From a virus, in IMG/VR virus record IMGVR_UViG_3300042287_000166, positions 1 to 31,516 of that record: a DNA stretch of 31,516 nt. One strand, given 5' to 3'. The notes beneath the pieces were generated by a model. It worked only from the letters and a program-made list of their open reading frames with translations. It was not told the origin of the DNA and did no database searches. The position numbers were made by a program, and so were the translations under genes. Of this stretch, positions 6,252-14,589 are shown piece after piece (position 1 is the stretch's first letter; the number at the start of each line of letters is the position of its first letter).

Positions 6252-8030
6252 TTAAATTGTTGCAGCTGCCTTTATTTTGTTAATTCTATCTTGACTATCT
6301 GTGATGTCTGTTTCAACAACAAAAGCTTTTATAGCTTGTTGATTTTGTAATGTTACATTATTTCCCCCCGGAGTTAATGCCGTTTGTTGTACATTAATAC
6401 CCGCTTGAATAGGTGCAACCGAAGCAGAAGATGAAGCGTTAAAGCTAGGAGTGCCACCGCTGTTTGGTCGTGAAACACCACCACCACCACCACCGCCTTT
6501 CACTTTTGATAATATAGAACGTGCCTTATTAGCTGCTGCCAATACCGCTCCGACTTGAGTAGCATAAAATACTGGAAATGCAAACGCTGCTGCTGGTCCT
6601 GTGGCTTTTGCTGATTCTTGAGCTATTCGTAAACCATTTGCAAAACCAACTCCAGTCTGAATTGCAATCTCGGCTAATCCCGCTGCCTTTGATGCTGCCG
6701 TACCTTCGCCAAACAAAGAACTTAATTGACCAAATACGGATGCCGTAGCTTGTAAGAAAGCTTGTTGTGCAACTAGCCTAGCTTCATAAGCTTTTTTATC
6801 TTCTTCTGTTTCTGTATCTCTGTCTTTTCTTCTTCTTTCAGCTACAAGATTTGCGCGTAATATTTCCGTTTCGCCCCTTGCTTCTTCTTTTTCTAATCTT
6901 AGCTGTTTGTCCGCGTCATCTATTTCCGTTAAGTCTGCAATTATTGAAGCTTCTAAATCTCTTTCGGCTTCAGCGGCAACCTTTTTAGCGTTGCTTTCAT
7001 CTTGTAATTTCTTTACAAAGTCGGCAAACTCTTTTTCTTTACGTGCTTTCTCGGCTGCAATCTCGGCTATTTCTTTATCTCTTGCCGTTTTTCTATCCGC
7101 TTCGCGTTTTTCACCTTCTGCCTTTAGTCTTACCGTTTCTTCAGCTTCAATTATTTTCTTTTGATTTTTTAAATCTTCAAAGTTTTTTAAATCTTCACCT
7201 CTTAATCCCTTTTCTGCTTTGTACTTTGAACGTAAAGTATTTAAATCATTTTCGGCTAATTGCTTTGATAGCTTTGCTATTTCCTTTTCTTGACCACCTT
7301 GAGCGCTTAGTAAATCAATACGCCTTTGTATTGCTTCGTTAGCTGTTTTATTACTCCCTGCTAATTTATCATAAGCACGTGATGCTTCGCTAGTTGCACC
7401 AACAAAATCGGTTACCTGCTCAACTAGTTTACCGATAAATTCACCAACTTTCGCAAGTCCCGGAATGAAATTTAAAACTACTTTTTTAACCGCATCAAAA
7501 TTAGCTATTAATAAACCAATAGCCACAACAGCTGCACCTATTCCAGTAGCTATAATTGCACCCTTTAAGGTAGTGAATGCTGTTATTACATTCTTTTTAA
7601 TTACAACCGCTAAGTTAGTGAAGGCATCCTTTGATTCTAAAACACTATTTAAGCCTTCAGATAATGCCAAAGCACTTTGCACCTTTAGTAATTGCTTTTC
7701 AAGTTCCGCGCTTTCAGTACCGAATAAACCAATAGCACCCTGAACACCTGCAAAACCACCCGCCACACCTTGCAAAGTTTGTGAAAACGCTTTGAATTTA
7801 GCATCTGGATTTAAGGCATCAACTCTATCTTTGAAATCCCCGACTTCATCCCTTAGATTTGCAACCTTTTGTTGTGCTTCGATTGCTTCTTTCGACGTAT
7901 CGCCAAACTTCCTAGATAGATTTAAGGCTTCCTGTGTCGCTTCCCTTAATTCGGTTTTTATAGACTTAACAGCCTTTTCGGTTTGGCTTGTGTCGGTTGT
8001 TATTTTAAACGCTACTTCTTCGGTTGCCAT
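6252..8030 (-). CDS. Tail tape-measure protein
   Basis: 592 residues from ATG at 8030. The N-terminus (VAFKITTDTSQTEKAVKSIKTELREATQEA) is the standard opening of tape measures in Bacteroidota phages, followed by coiled coil. A hydrophobic segment lies at about 150-195 (GAIIATGIGAAVVAIGLLIA), and a long Glu/Lys/Arg/Ala-rich helix at about 280-420. A Gly run of seven near residue 520 precedes a Ser/Asn-rich tail. It would set tail length and occupy the tail lumen. For a tape measure it is rather short, implying a short tail. Unusually it lies downstream of the two large distal tail genes rather than upstream of them. Confidence 0.75.
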   Translation of the reverse strand: MATEEVAFKITTDTSQTEKAVKSIKTELREATQEALNLSRKFGDTSKEAIEAQQKVANLRDEVGDFKDRVDALNPDAKFKAFSQTLQGVAGGFAGVQGAIGLFGTESAELEKQLLKVQSALALSEGLNSVLESKDAFTNLAVVIKKNVITAFTTLKGAIIATGIGAAVVAIGLLIANFDAVKKVVLNFIPGLAKVGEFIGKLVEQVTDFVGATSEASRAYDKLAGSNKTANEAIQRRIDLLSAQGGQEKEIAKLSKQLAENDLNTLRSKYKAEKGLRGEDLKNFEDLKNQKKIIEAEETVRLKAEGEKREADRKTARDKEIAEIAAEKARKEKEFADFVKKLQDESNAKKVAAEAERDLEASIIADLTEIDDADKQLRLEKEEARGETEILRANLVAERRRKDRDTETEEDKKAYEARLVAQQAFLQATASVFGQLSSLFGEGTAASKAAGLAEIAIQTGVGFANGLRIAQESAKATGPAAAFAFPVFYATQVGAVLAAANKARSILSKVKGGGGGGGVSRPNSGGTPSFNASSSASVAPIQAGINVQQTALTPGGNNVTLQNQQAIKAFVVETDITDSQDRINKIKAAATI

Positions 8031-10082
8031 CTATATCTTTTTTAATAATTCTACTTTTGTTAAACTATCCCCTAAAGGATTATACCCATCTATCTTATTT
8101 AGGTAATATAAACCGTTTTGCACTTTGATAGGTTTCTTAAAATCCAAGTCCATAATATCGATAGTATTCAATAAGAAATATAAAGTAATTAGTTTAGCGT
8201 CTTTATTGTCTTGAGCTTCGATAAATTCTTGATAGTATTTAACGAATAAGTTATACGCGGGATAAAAAGCGGTTTGAAAATAAATCTCTTTAGGTGCTTC
8301 AAAAGTCAAGTCGTATAATTCGGTCGTTGTGCTATCAATTAAATAATTGTAGATATGACCGAAATAAGGATATTGCACGTTTGTCCCATCTAGCAAAGTG
8401 TCACCATTGTATATTTCAAAGTTGGTGCAATCTTGTAACCCTCCATAAAATACTAACTTTGGATTAGTTTTAACTTTCTTATACGTGCCATCTGTATTTA
8501 TGTCAAACATCGCAGGTAGTGCCATATCGGTATTGATAAACACGTTAGGAACTAAAGAGAAAATCAATTCAAATGCTTTGTCATCTTTGCTAAACTCGTT
8601 TTGTGTCGTATAGGTTTTATTTCCGTATGCGCTATTATATTTATTAAAGTATAACTTTGAATAATAGTCGTTATCATTCTTGTATTTAAAGCTCAATGTC
8701 TTAGGTAGAAAATCGTTTGAAGATTTAATTGTAAAGCCTTTAGACAAATCCTTCTTATTATCCCAATCGATTACATTGTCATTGTAAAAGTCTGGATAAG
8801 GTATAAACGTGAGTTTAAATTCGTCGTCTTTATCTTGAATGACATATAAGTTTAAAAGGTTAATTATTGACTTCAAGAAATCAGCTTGTTTAATTGCAGT
8901 TGGAACAAATGATTTGCCTTCAAATTGCTTCCCATAAATTGCAGGTACTTTTGCTGAATTATCAAAGTTGGTAATTACTAGATTAGAAGATAATTGAATG
9001 TTTAAAATAGTTGTACTTAAAGCGTCACCTATCTTTGCCCTAAATTCATTCGCTGCGCCCGGTCGTAATACAAAAGTAAATTCGTAATTGAAAGAACCTA
9101 TGCCACCAGAGATAGGATATTCCGAGTAATTCTCAACGCCGGTGAATAAGTCAATCATACCAATAGACATATTTTCCGGTGCAAAGGTATCACGCTCCCA
9201 AACTATCATGCCTGTAAACTTTGCCTTTATTTCAGAAGCTGAATTGTTTACAATGTAGTAATTACCTAAGCCATCGTCTGCGAAATTAAAATAACTAGGT
9301 ACTAAACTTCCGGGGTCTAATTGCAAAGACCGATATAAATTATTGACTTCTTGCGTTTCTAAATCCGCGCTACCTAATGCCGAAATGTAGACCGTGAAAT
9401 CTTCCTCATTATTTAATAGCGTTATCTTATCTAAATTATTAGTATCCCATAACGTAGTATTATAAGTATATCCTGCTTCGCTCATTATCTTGTCGAATAT
9501 TTCACGACAAAACAAAGTAGGTCTAAAATTAGTTACATCTAATTTGCTAGGTGTTGCATCTTTGAACTTACCGTAATTCGCTAAAGCATAAACGTAATCG
9601 TCACGCGACCAACTAGCTTCTATATTTGTTAAGTTATAAACTTGATTGAACTCGCTTAGGTTTAAGTCAGTCAATAGCTTGTCACCTACTGCACTAAAGA
9701 GGTTGTTTAACGAACCGAATAGAGCGCACTCATATATTAGCTCACCGTTCAAATATTTTATCTCTAAGAGCCTTAAAACGCCTACAAATATTTCGATATT
9801 ATCAAGCGTTACTTTTGTAAATGCTTTCTTTAAAGGGTTAAAATTTACACCGATATTGGTTTCTAAACTCGAATAAGGATTCTCGATATTGAAATCAAAG
9901 TAACTACCGAATAAAAAGTTATTATGCGCAGTACCCGGAATGTAAATAGTCTTTGAAAATGTCGTTGTTCGTTTCTCAAAATCCTCAATATCGACAATCG
10001 AATAAGTGAAATCTATATCTACGTTTTTATCCAAGTCTAATGCAACGCCCTCCAAATATATCTGTGTCCTTTGCGTAGCCAT
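8031..10082 (-). CDS. Large tail-tip / tail-associated structural protein
   Basis: 683 residues; ATG at 10082 shares bases with the TAA of the gene before it (TAATG). It starts MATQRTQIYLEGVALDLDKN and has phrases such as SKTIYIPGTAHNNFLFG that recur in Bacteroidota phage baseplate proteins. It is rich in Asn, Asp, Tyr and Phe, with beta-strand alternation throughout, and has no signal peptide or clear enzymatic motif. It is flanked by another large beta-rich tail protein and the tape measure, so a hub or tail-tip role (Tal-like) is the best inference. Its stop at 8031 directly abuts the tape-measure ATG. Confidence 0.6.
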   Translation of the reverse strand: MATQRTQIYLEGVALDLDKNVDIDFTYSIVDIEDFEKRTTTFSKTIYIPGTAHNNFLFGSYFDFNIENPYSSLETNIGVNFNPLKKAFTKVTLDNIEIFVGVLRLLEIKYLNGELIYECALFGSLNNLFSAVGDKLLTDLNLSEFNQVYNLTNIEASWSRDDYVYALANYGKFKDATPSKLDVTNFRPTLFCREIFDKIMSEAGYTYNTTLWDTNNLDKITLLNNEEDFTVYISALGSADLETQEVNNLYRSLQLDPGSLVPSYFNFADDGLGNYYIVNNSASEIKAKFTGMIVWERDTFAPENMSIGMIDLFTGVENYSEYPISGGIGSFNYEFTFVLRPGAANEFRAKIGDALSTTILNIQLSSNLVITNFDNSAKVPAIYGKQFEGKSFVPTAIKQADFLKSIINLLNLYVIQDKDDEFKLTFIPYPDFYNDNVIDWDNKKDLSKGFTIKSSNDFLPKTLSFKYKNDNDYYSKLYFNKYNSAYGNKTYTTQNEFSKDDKAFELIFSLVPNVFINTDMALPAMFDINTDGTYKKVKTNPKLVFYGGLQDCTNFEIYNGDTLLDGTNVQYPYFGHIYNYLIDSTTTELYDLTFEAPKEIYFQTAFYPAYNLFVKYYQEFIEAQDNKDAKLITLYFLLNTIDIMDLDFKKPIKVQNGLYYLNKIDGYNPLGDSLTKVELLKKI

Positions 10083-11323
10083 TATTTTGTAAGTTTAATA
10101 TTATCGTAAGAATATTGAAGCTCTATTTGCACGTTTTGCAATCCATCTACTCGTTGTATTTTAGGCTCGTAGGTAGTCGATTTAATTGTCGCAGGTATAT
10201 AATAGGTAACTCCGTTTATCTTTTCTTCTACGTACAAAGAATGCGCTTTAATAAGTTCCCAAAACCATTCATGCTCTGCATCGTTTAGCAAATCAGAATT
10301 TAAGACTACGCCCTCTGTGTAATTAGTGAAATAGTTTTGATTTGATAAGTTAAACATGTTATTTACATGCTGACTATAACCTGTCGGAGTAAAGTTATAA
10401 GGGTAGTTCTGAATACTCTTTCTTTCAATGTCGTATCGTTTACGTTTCACCATATTAAAAGTATAACTATCAAACCCACCAAGACTGTTCTGCCAGTACA
10501 CATTTGTTTTTGCGTACTTAGAACAGTAGTCATCAAAGGTGAATTTGAATGTTTCACTAACAGCGATATCGTCTGCATCTAATAAAGTAATTTCACACGC
10601 GGTCACAAAAGGATTAATCAAATATCCGCCTACCGTTTCCCAAGTCGAAGCCACCGTTTCCCACGCTTCCGAAACATCTTCCCAATAAACGAAATCAGCA
10701 CCGAATGATTCACGACTAATCGCAATAATACCTGCCAAAGCTGAAAGGTCTGGAATATCAAACTCATAAACACCCGTAGGAATTAAAGCGTTACTTTCAT
10801 ATAACTTTAAAAGTATCTTTGTCGCTGGTGAATCCCCATCAATATAGCTCAAAAAGTTTGTTCTTTCAAAGTCTGTACTTAAAACACGTGGCGAACTTGT
10901 TAAAAACTTTGTAGTTGTGTTGGTAGTTGTGAATTGTGTTTGATTAAATTGCACAAAATCGGTGAAAGAAACTTGACCATTAAAGGCATAGCGCACAGTA
11001 TCATTATAAGAAGTTCCACCGATAGTTTCCACGCACTTAATCTGATAGTTCACGTAATAACTTAAATCGTTTAGAGGCTTCCAAAACACGTCAAACTCGA
11101 AAAACATCTGGTCGTTCTTTGTAAACGATAGTAAGAATTGTTTAACGTCACAATAAGCAAAGTTCCCATCATTGACAACTAATTTAACACGCCCGACTAT
11201 TGTGGATTGCACCCATATCTCAAGGAATAAAAAATCTATGTCGCTATTCGTTTGCACGTAATAAATCATATCATTATTTATCGGTGTCCAAAGCTGTGGT
11301 GTTTGTATGTAGGTTATTGCCAT
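10082..11323 (-). CDS. Distal tail structural protein (Dit-like position)
   Basis: 413 residues from ATG at 11323. The sequence is beta-rich and aromatic (MIYYVQTNSDIDFLFLEIWV near the start; YSYDNIKLTK at the end). A short internal repeat is seen near residues 219-235: YWEDVSEAW, ETVASTW, ETVGG, with Trp residues at 8-residue steps. No enzymatic motif is visible. It sits between the gp10-like gene and the 683-residue tail protein and is joined to the latter by a TAATG overlap. By position it would be the distal tail or baseplate hub component, but the sequence alone does not prove which. Confidence 0.55.
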   Translation of the reverse strand: MAITYIQTPQLWTPINNDMIYYVQTNSDIDFLFLEIWVQSTIVGRVKLVVNDGNFAYCDVKQFLLSFTKNDQMFFEFDVFWKPLNDLSYYVNYQIKCVETIGGTSYNDTVRYAFNGQVSFTDFVQFNQTQFTTTNTTTKFLTSSPRVLSTDFERTNFLSYIDGDSPATKILLKLYESNALIPTGVYEFDIPDLSALAGIIAISRESFGADFVYWEDVSEAWETVASTWETVGGYLINPFVTACEITLLDADDIAVSETFKFTFDDYCSKYAKTNVYWQNSLGGFDSYTFNMVKRKRYDIERKSIQNYPYNFTPTGYSQHVNNMFNLSNQNYFTNYTEGVVLNSDLLNDAEHEWFWELIKAHSLYVEEKINGVTYYIPATIKSTTYEPKIQRVDGLQNVQIELQYSYDNIKLTK

Positions 11324-11324
11324 G

Positions 11325-11984
11325 TTATTTATTTTTATACTTTTCTGCTAATGGATTAAACACCATTATATTATTTCTTATATCTCTTTTTAATGCACCT
11401 GATAATTCTTTGTAAAAGTTCTTTTCAACTGACTTAATAGCATTCGTTAAAAAATAAGTCGGAGGCGTTCCTTTTTTCCCTATGCTTGAAGCTATCTTGT
11501 AAGCTGTCATATCTAAAATTGAAACTTTCTTTTTACCTGAAAGTACTTTCTTTTTTGATTTGCTAATTAAAGTACCGTCACGCTTATAACCATTTTTAGT
11601 AGTTCCCCCATCGTCAAGTCTTAATTGCTTATCTCTTATCCATTTTTTAATATTCTCAATCGGTGGTCTTTTGCTGTTAGGTCTACGCCCTTGGTCTACT
11701 ATCTCGAAGTAATCAAGCATAGTGACCTCGATTGAATAAACCCCGCCCATGAATTTAACAGGTGAAATCTTGATACTTTCTTCTAAGTCACCAGAAGCAT
11801 TCGAACCGCTAGGACTATTTTTTTTAGGTTTGTTTAAATTCTTTGCAGCACGTGACGCAATTAAACCAGCGTATTTAAAAAGGATAAGCTCAAGTTCAGG
11901 AAGTGCCACCTCATTTTTACCCAATATCTTGAAGTCACCTTTGCCACCCCCTAAATTTGCATAAAAACTTTCGTCATCTACCAT
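11325..11984 (-). CDS. HK97 gp10-like tail completion protein
   Basis: 219 residues from ATG at 11984. The pattern LILFKYAGLIASRAAKNL, then DLEESIKISPVKF and later DYFEIVDQGRRPNS matches the HK97 gp10 group, in which a phrase ending in the form YAxxVExG follows a central beta sheet. The rest is basic (KKKVLSGKKK) and ends in a helical region. These proteins act at the head-tail or tail-end junction. Here it lies two bases after the frameshift product and before the distal tail genes. The gp10 call is moderate because I am relying on the central motif and size. Confidence 0.6.
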   Translation of the reverse strand: MVDDESFYANLGGGKGDFKILGKNEVALPELELILFKYAGLIASRAAKNLNKPKKNSPSGSNASGDLEESIKISPVKFMGGVYSIEVTMLDYFEIVDQGRRPNSKRPPIENIKKWIRDKQLRLDDGGTTKNGYKRDGTLISKSKKKVLSGKKKVSILDMTAYKIASSIGKKGTPPTYFLTNAIKSVEKNFYKELSGALKRDIRNNIMVFNPLAEKYKNK

Positions 11985-11985
11985 A

Positions 11986-12264
11986 TTATTTCCTTAACTT
12001 TTCTAATTGCCTACGTTCATTTGCATTCTTATCTTTTAAATACGCCAATGAATTTAACGCCTGTATTATATTTAATTTCCACACCTCATTTAATGCTACT
12101 CGTTCAAACTTTGCGATAAGTTCGGCATTGTAAACCCACCCCCACCGTTTTTCAAAGGTTTCAGAATCGCTCTCAATTTCTCCTTCGTCACTCGTTTGCT
12201 CTTCAAAACCTCCTTGACCGAATAAACCCCTATAACCTTTATTAAGGCGCTTATAAGTTTCAAA
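11986..12264 (-). CDS. Tail assembly chaperone, -1 frame extension (GT-type)
   Basis: This frame is open from 12288 to 11986 but contains no ATG at all; its only possible start is a TTG at 12288. It therefore looks like the downstream half of a -1 frameshift product. After slipping on the T10 run the ribosome would read TTT GAA ACT and add 92 residues, ending KRWGWVYNAELIAKFERV then a helical, basic tail (ANERRQLEKLRK). Joined to codons 1-165 of the overlapping gene this gives about 257 residues. The KRWGW phrase and helical tail look like a genuine protein domain. Alternatively, one base is miscounted in the homopolymer and the two frames are a single ordinary gene. Confidence 0.65.
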   Translation of the reverse strand, partial: FETYKRLNKGYRGLFGQGGFEEQTSDEGEIESDSETFEKRWGWVYNAELIAKFERVALNEVWKLNIIQALNSLAYLKDKNANERRQLEKLRK

Positions 12265-12758
12265 AAAAAAACGCTTGTATGATAGCAATTTGCAAAGTTA
12301 GACTTTAGCATATCGCTTGATACCTTGCTATGCTCAACGCTACCATAAGGCATTACACTTTCTTTGCCATACCAATTAATTTTAACAGGCATTGACAATG
12401 AAGCCATAATTAAGTGCAAGTTTTCAACCATTGCATTCTCACCTGCTAAAAAAGTTGTGATGTCTACATATTGACCATAAGTCAATTTAAAAGCATCTAA
12501 AGACATTACATATTTGGTATCGTTTACTTTCACATACTTTTGAAGCTTACCTTCAATCGTTCCCTTATGTAAAAAATCCAAACTAGGTTTTAAATCTTTG
12601 AACTTATCCAAAGGCATATTATCTAATTCATCTTCTGAAATTTCATTAATTATTGAAATCAATTTAACTTCCTTTTCAAAGTCATTCATGTTAGCATCGT
12701 TTATGATACCATAAATAAGCTGATAATCTTCTATTGTAATTGTATTCCAGTTCTTCAT
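12096..12758 (-). CDS. Tail assembly chaperone, upstream frame (G-type)
   Basis: 220 residues from ATG at 12758, opening MKNWNTITIEDYQLIYGI, a pattern seen at the start of small helical proteins just upstream of tail genes. Residues 1-165 read as a mixed alpha/beta domain. At codons 163-166 (GTT TTT TTT TTG) the frame crosses a run of ten T. Beyond it the zero frame stays open for 54 more codons (KLISALIKVIGVY... GGGGFTMPN). In siphoviruses the gene upstream of the tape measure commonly yields a short G product and a longer frameshifted GT product that chaperone tail-tube assembly on the tape measure; this pair fits that scheme. Confidence 0.65.
   Translation of the reverse strand: MKNWNTITIEDYQLIYGIINDANMNDFEKEVKLISIINEISEDELDNMPLDKFKDLKPSLDFLHKGTIEGKLQKYVKVNDTKYVMSLDAFKLTYGQYVDITTFLAGENAMVENLHLIMASLSMPVKINWYGKESVMPYGSVEHSKVSSDMLKSNFANCYHTSVFFLKLISALIKVIGVYSVKEVLKSKRVTKEKLRAILKPLKNGGGGFTMPNLSQSLNE
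12261..12272 (-). promoter_or_regulatory. T10 slippery site for -1 frameshifting or slippage
   Basis: On the minus strand the sequence is G, ten T, G (complement of 12261-12272). In the zero frame it reads GTT TTT TTT TTG; a -1 shift gives TTT GAA and enters the downstream frame. A homopolymer this long can support ribosomal -1 slippage or RNA polymerase slippage, and is also a place where sequencing errs. Confidence 0.65.
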
Positions 12759-12792
12759 TATTGTTTAAATATAATGTAAATAAAAAAAAGAC

Positions 12793-13002
12793 TTACCGAG
12801 TAGGCAAATCTTTAAAGTCATTAGGGTCGTTATCTTTTCTGAACTTTCGCCAATCTGGTGATATGGTAATTAAACCACCTTCGTCTATGTATTCCTTTAG
12901 ATATTGTTTAAATGCTTCAGGGTCATTCTTTGCTATTTCCTTTATAGCTATTATCTGACCGCTAGGCATTGAATCAAAAAACTCAAAAGCTTTATCTTTC
13001 AT
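12793..13002 (-). CDS. Hypothetical 69-residue protein
   Basis: Starts with ATG at 13002 (MKDKAFEFFDSMPSGQ). Helical first half (IIAIKEIAKNDPEAFKQYLKEYIDEG) followed by a short strand and a polar, basic end. The helix-turn-helix-strand order faintly resembles a winged-helix DNA-binding unit but is too short to claim. It is the third gene after promoter B, ahead of the tail chaperone; 34 bp separate its stop from that gene's start. No family recognised. Confidence 0.6.
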   Translation of the reverse strand: MKDKAFEFFDSMPSGQIIAIKEIAKNDPEAFKQYLKEYIDEGGLITISPDWRKFRKDNDPNDFKDLPTR

Positions 13003-13011
13003 ATCTAATAT

Positions 13012-13155
13012 TTATTTCTTTAGCCATATAAATAAAATTAAATCACAATATTTTTTATCCTTACAAATATCTGTTTGCGTAATTTCACTAATATAATAAG
13101 CCATATCGCTAAGGCTCATTATTTCAAATTCTTCTTTTGTTTTTTTAGTTACCAT
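13012..13155 (-). CDS. Hypothetical 47-residue protein
   Basis: ATG at 13155 lies inside the end of the preceding 65-residue gene (11-base overlap), and TAA is at 13012. The product MVTKKTKEEFEIMSLSDMAY continues as a mostly helical small protein with Cys31, Cys37 and a hydrophobic, basic tail (LILFIWLKK). The overlap upstream and the 9-bp gap to the next gene support a real gene in the operon. Function unknown. Confidence 0.5.
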   Translation of the reverse strand: MVTKKTKEEFEIMSLSDMAYYISEITQTDICKDKKYCDLILFIWLKK

Positions 13156-13342
13156 ATCCTTCAGGAGTTACATCTGTTATAGATGCTGAAAAGTTTGGTT
13201 TTAAATTCCACTTAGGCGCAACCATTTGTACTTTTATTTCCGATTCTAATTCTTTAATTCTTGCTTCATATCTTGCAGTAACTTTTGCAGATTCTTCATT
13301 TGTAAATTTTTGAAACTCTAATAATATCTCTTCGTTTGTCAT
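13145..13342 (-). CDS. Hypothetical 65-residue coiled-coil protein, first after promoter B
   Basis: ATG at 13342. The first 40 residues are a charged helix with heptad-like spacing (MTNEEILLEFQKFTNEES, then ARYEARIKELESEIKV), followed by a short non-helical tail ending GYGN. It is the first gene of the structural transcription unit; promoter B ends 21 bp upstream. No catalytic or binding motif is visible and no family is recognised. A small virion, scaffold or regulatory role cannot be told apart from sequence. Confidence 0.65.
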   Translation of the reverse strand: MTNEEILLEFQKFTNEESAKVTARYEARIKELESEIKVQMVAPKWNLKPNFSASITDVTPEGYGN

Positions 13343-13362
13343 GTCTTTGTTTGTTTGTTAAT

Positions 13363-13408
13363 CAAAGATAATACAAAGAACCTATTCGATTGTCATAGAA
13401 TTGTCATA
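13363..13408 (-). promoter_or_regulatory. Promoter B: tandem TATGACAAT boxes and TAnnTTTG
   Basis: On the minus strand TATGACAAT lies at 13408-13400 and again at 13397-13389, 11 bp apart, followed by exactly 18 bp and TATCTTTG at 13370-13363. This matches promoters A and C in box sequence, box spacing and spacer length. It lies in the gap right after terL and points into the structural genes, so it is probably the late or structural promoter. Confidence 0.75.
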
Positions 13409-13419
13409 AAGTAAATTAT

Positions 13420-14589
13420 TTAAATCAAAGCATATTGCCCAAGTGTACGCCCTTGAATAAATCCGCGCCACGCTAAGGCTAAAGAACAAACCGCGTCATC
13501 GTGCATCCCTTGAGGTGCTGAATACTTTACACCAGTTTTGCTATACACATATTCAAATAAACTTAATTCATCTACGATAGAACCCTCTGGGTATTTAATC
13601 AAGCCTTGCTGAATCGCTATGACTAAACCCTCGATTAATTGCTGTTTTGAAGTGCTTGTAAATTTAAACCCTTCAATCATATAGTCATCACGTTGCAAGT
13701 CTTCTACTATCGGGTCACCAACGCCGGTGGCATCAATTACCTTTGGCACGTTTGCTAGTTGTTTTATCTTATTCTTAGTAGTATTCCAATCAGCTTGAAA
13801 ACGGTCGTAATGACATACACAACCATTACCGTCAAGACCGATAATAACAGTATAATCGTAAGACTTAGCCAAATCAATGCCGTAGCAAATGGGAACGGCA
13901 CTCGATATTTGCGTAATGTTTTGACGAATAAAGTCCATACCAAACGGATTAGCTGCATTCTCCATTGGATTCGCAAGATATTCCTGCTCAAAGACCGCCG
14001 AAGGTAACGAAGCACGAGCATCGTCAATTTCTTGATTATTAATAAATGGATTGTCATAAGTAGTATATTTGAATGATTCAAAATCTTTGTCACCATTACG
14101 CAAATAAAGGCGATAGAAGAAGTCTTTACCTCGCGGAGTAGATATGAATAAGGCGCGACCTTGATAATCGGTAAGCGTTGGTCTTATAGCGTTATTCCAA
14201 GCATCTTCTAAGTGTGGTATATAACAAGCTTCATCTATAATAACATTGTGAAACTTAAGACCACGCAAGTTATCTAATCGCTCACCTGTAAAGAATCTAA
14301 TCTCACCACCCGTGACGAACTTAAAAACCAAATCTGACTTATTAGCGGTTGCGACTTCGTTCGGGATTAGTTTTGCTATTTCATCAAAGAAAACTTTAGC
14401 AAGTGAATACGTCGGAGTTATATAAGCATTGATATTACCTGCAAGTGATTCCGTAATAGTGTACTGTTTACTTATCAAAGATTTGCCCCAACGACGACCA
14501 CACATCAAAACTCTAAAACGTGCCTTTGATTCTAATACGCTACGCTGTCCCTCGTGTGGTTTAGGAAGCTGTATTGCTATCGTCTGCAT
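13420..14589 (-). CDS. terL: Terminase large subunit
   Basis: 389 residues from ATG at 14589, at the short end for TerL. The ATPase half has Walker A CGRRWGKS (30-37) and Walker B VIIDEA (116-121) with the catalytic Glu at 120; ITPTYSLAKVFFDE follows Walker A. The C-terminal RNase H-like nuclease starts at YGIDLAKSYDYT (about 235) and ends with HDDAVCSLALAWRG (363-376), supplying the conserved Asp residues. It packages DNA into proheads through the portal and cuts concatemers. Its start overlaps the terS end by 29 bases. The portal gene, normally next, is instead at 27023-28984. Confidence 0.95.
   Translation of the reverse strand: MQTIAIQLPKPHEGQRSVLESKARFRVLMCGRRWGKSLISKQYTITESLAGNINAYITPTYSLAKVFFDEIAKLIPNEVATANKSDLVFKFVTGGEIRFFTGERLDNLRGLKFHNVIIDEACYIPHLEDAWNNAIRPTLTDYQGRALFISTPRGKDFFYRLYLRNGDKDFESFKYTTYDNPFINNQEIDDARASLPSAVFEQEYLANPMENAANPFGMDFIRQNITQISSAVPICYGIDLAKSYDYTVIIGLDGNGCVCHYDRFQADWNTTKNKIKQLANVPKVIDATGVGDPIVEDLQRDDYMIEGFKFTSTSKQQLIEGLVIAIQQGLIKYPEGSIVDELSLFEYVYSKTGVKYSAPQGMHDDAVCSLALAWRGFIQGRTLGQYALI

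Noticed and set aside
6907-8106. Several plus-strand frames opposite the tape measure (6907, 7043, 7465, 7792)
   Set aside because: Long helical repeats on the coding strand leave open frames on the other strand. They have hydrophobic, Ser/Leu-rich composition with no starts in context.
11986-12288. An independent gene starting at 12288
   Set aside because: Its only start is TTG and there is no ATG in the frame. It overlaps the upstream gene across a T10 run, so a frameshift extension (or a base-count error) explains it better.
13764-14096. Minus-strand open frame inside terL
   Set aside because: It is in another frame within a gene with clear ATPase and nuclease motifs. The product is a low-complexity Leu/Arg string.
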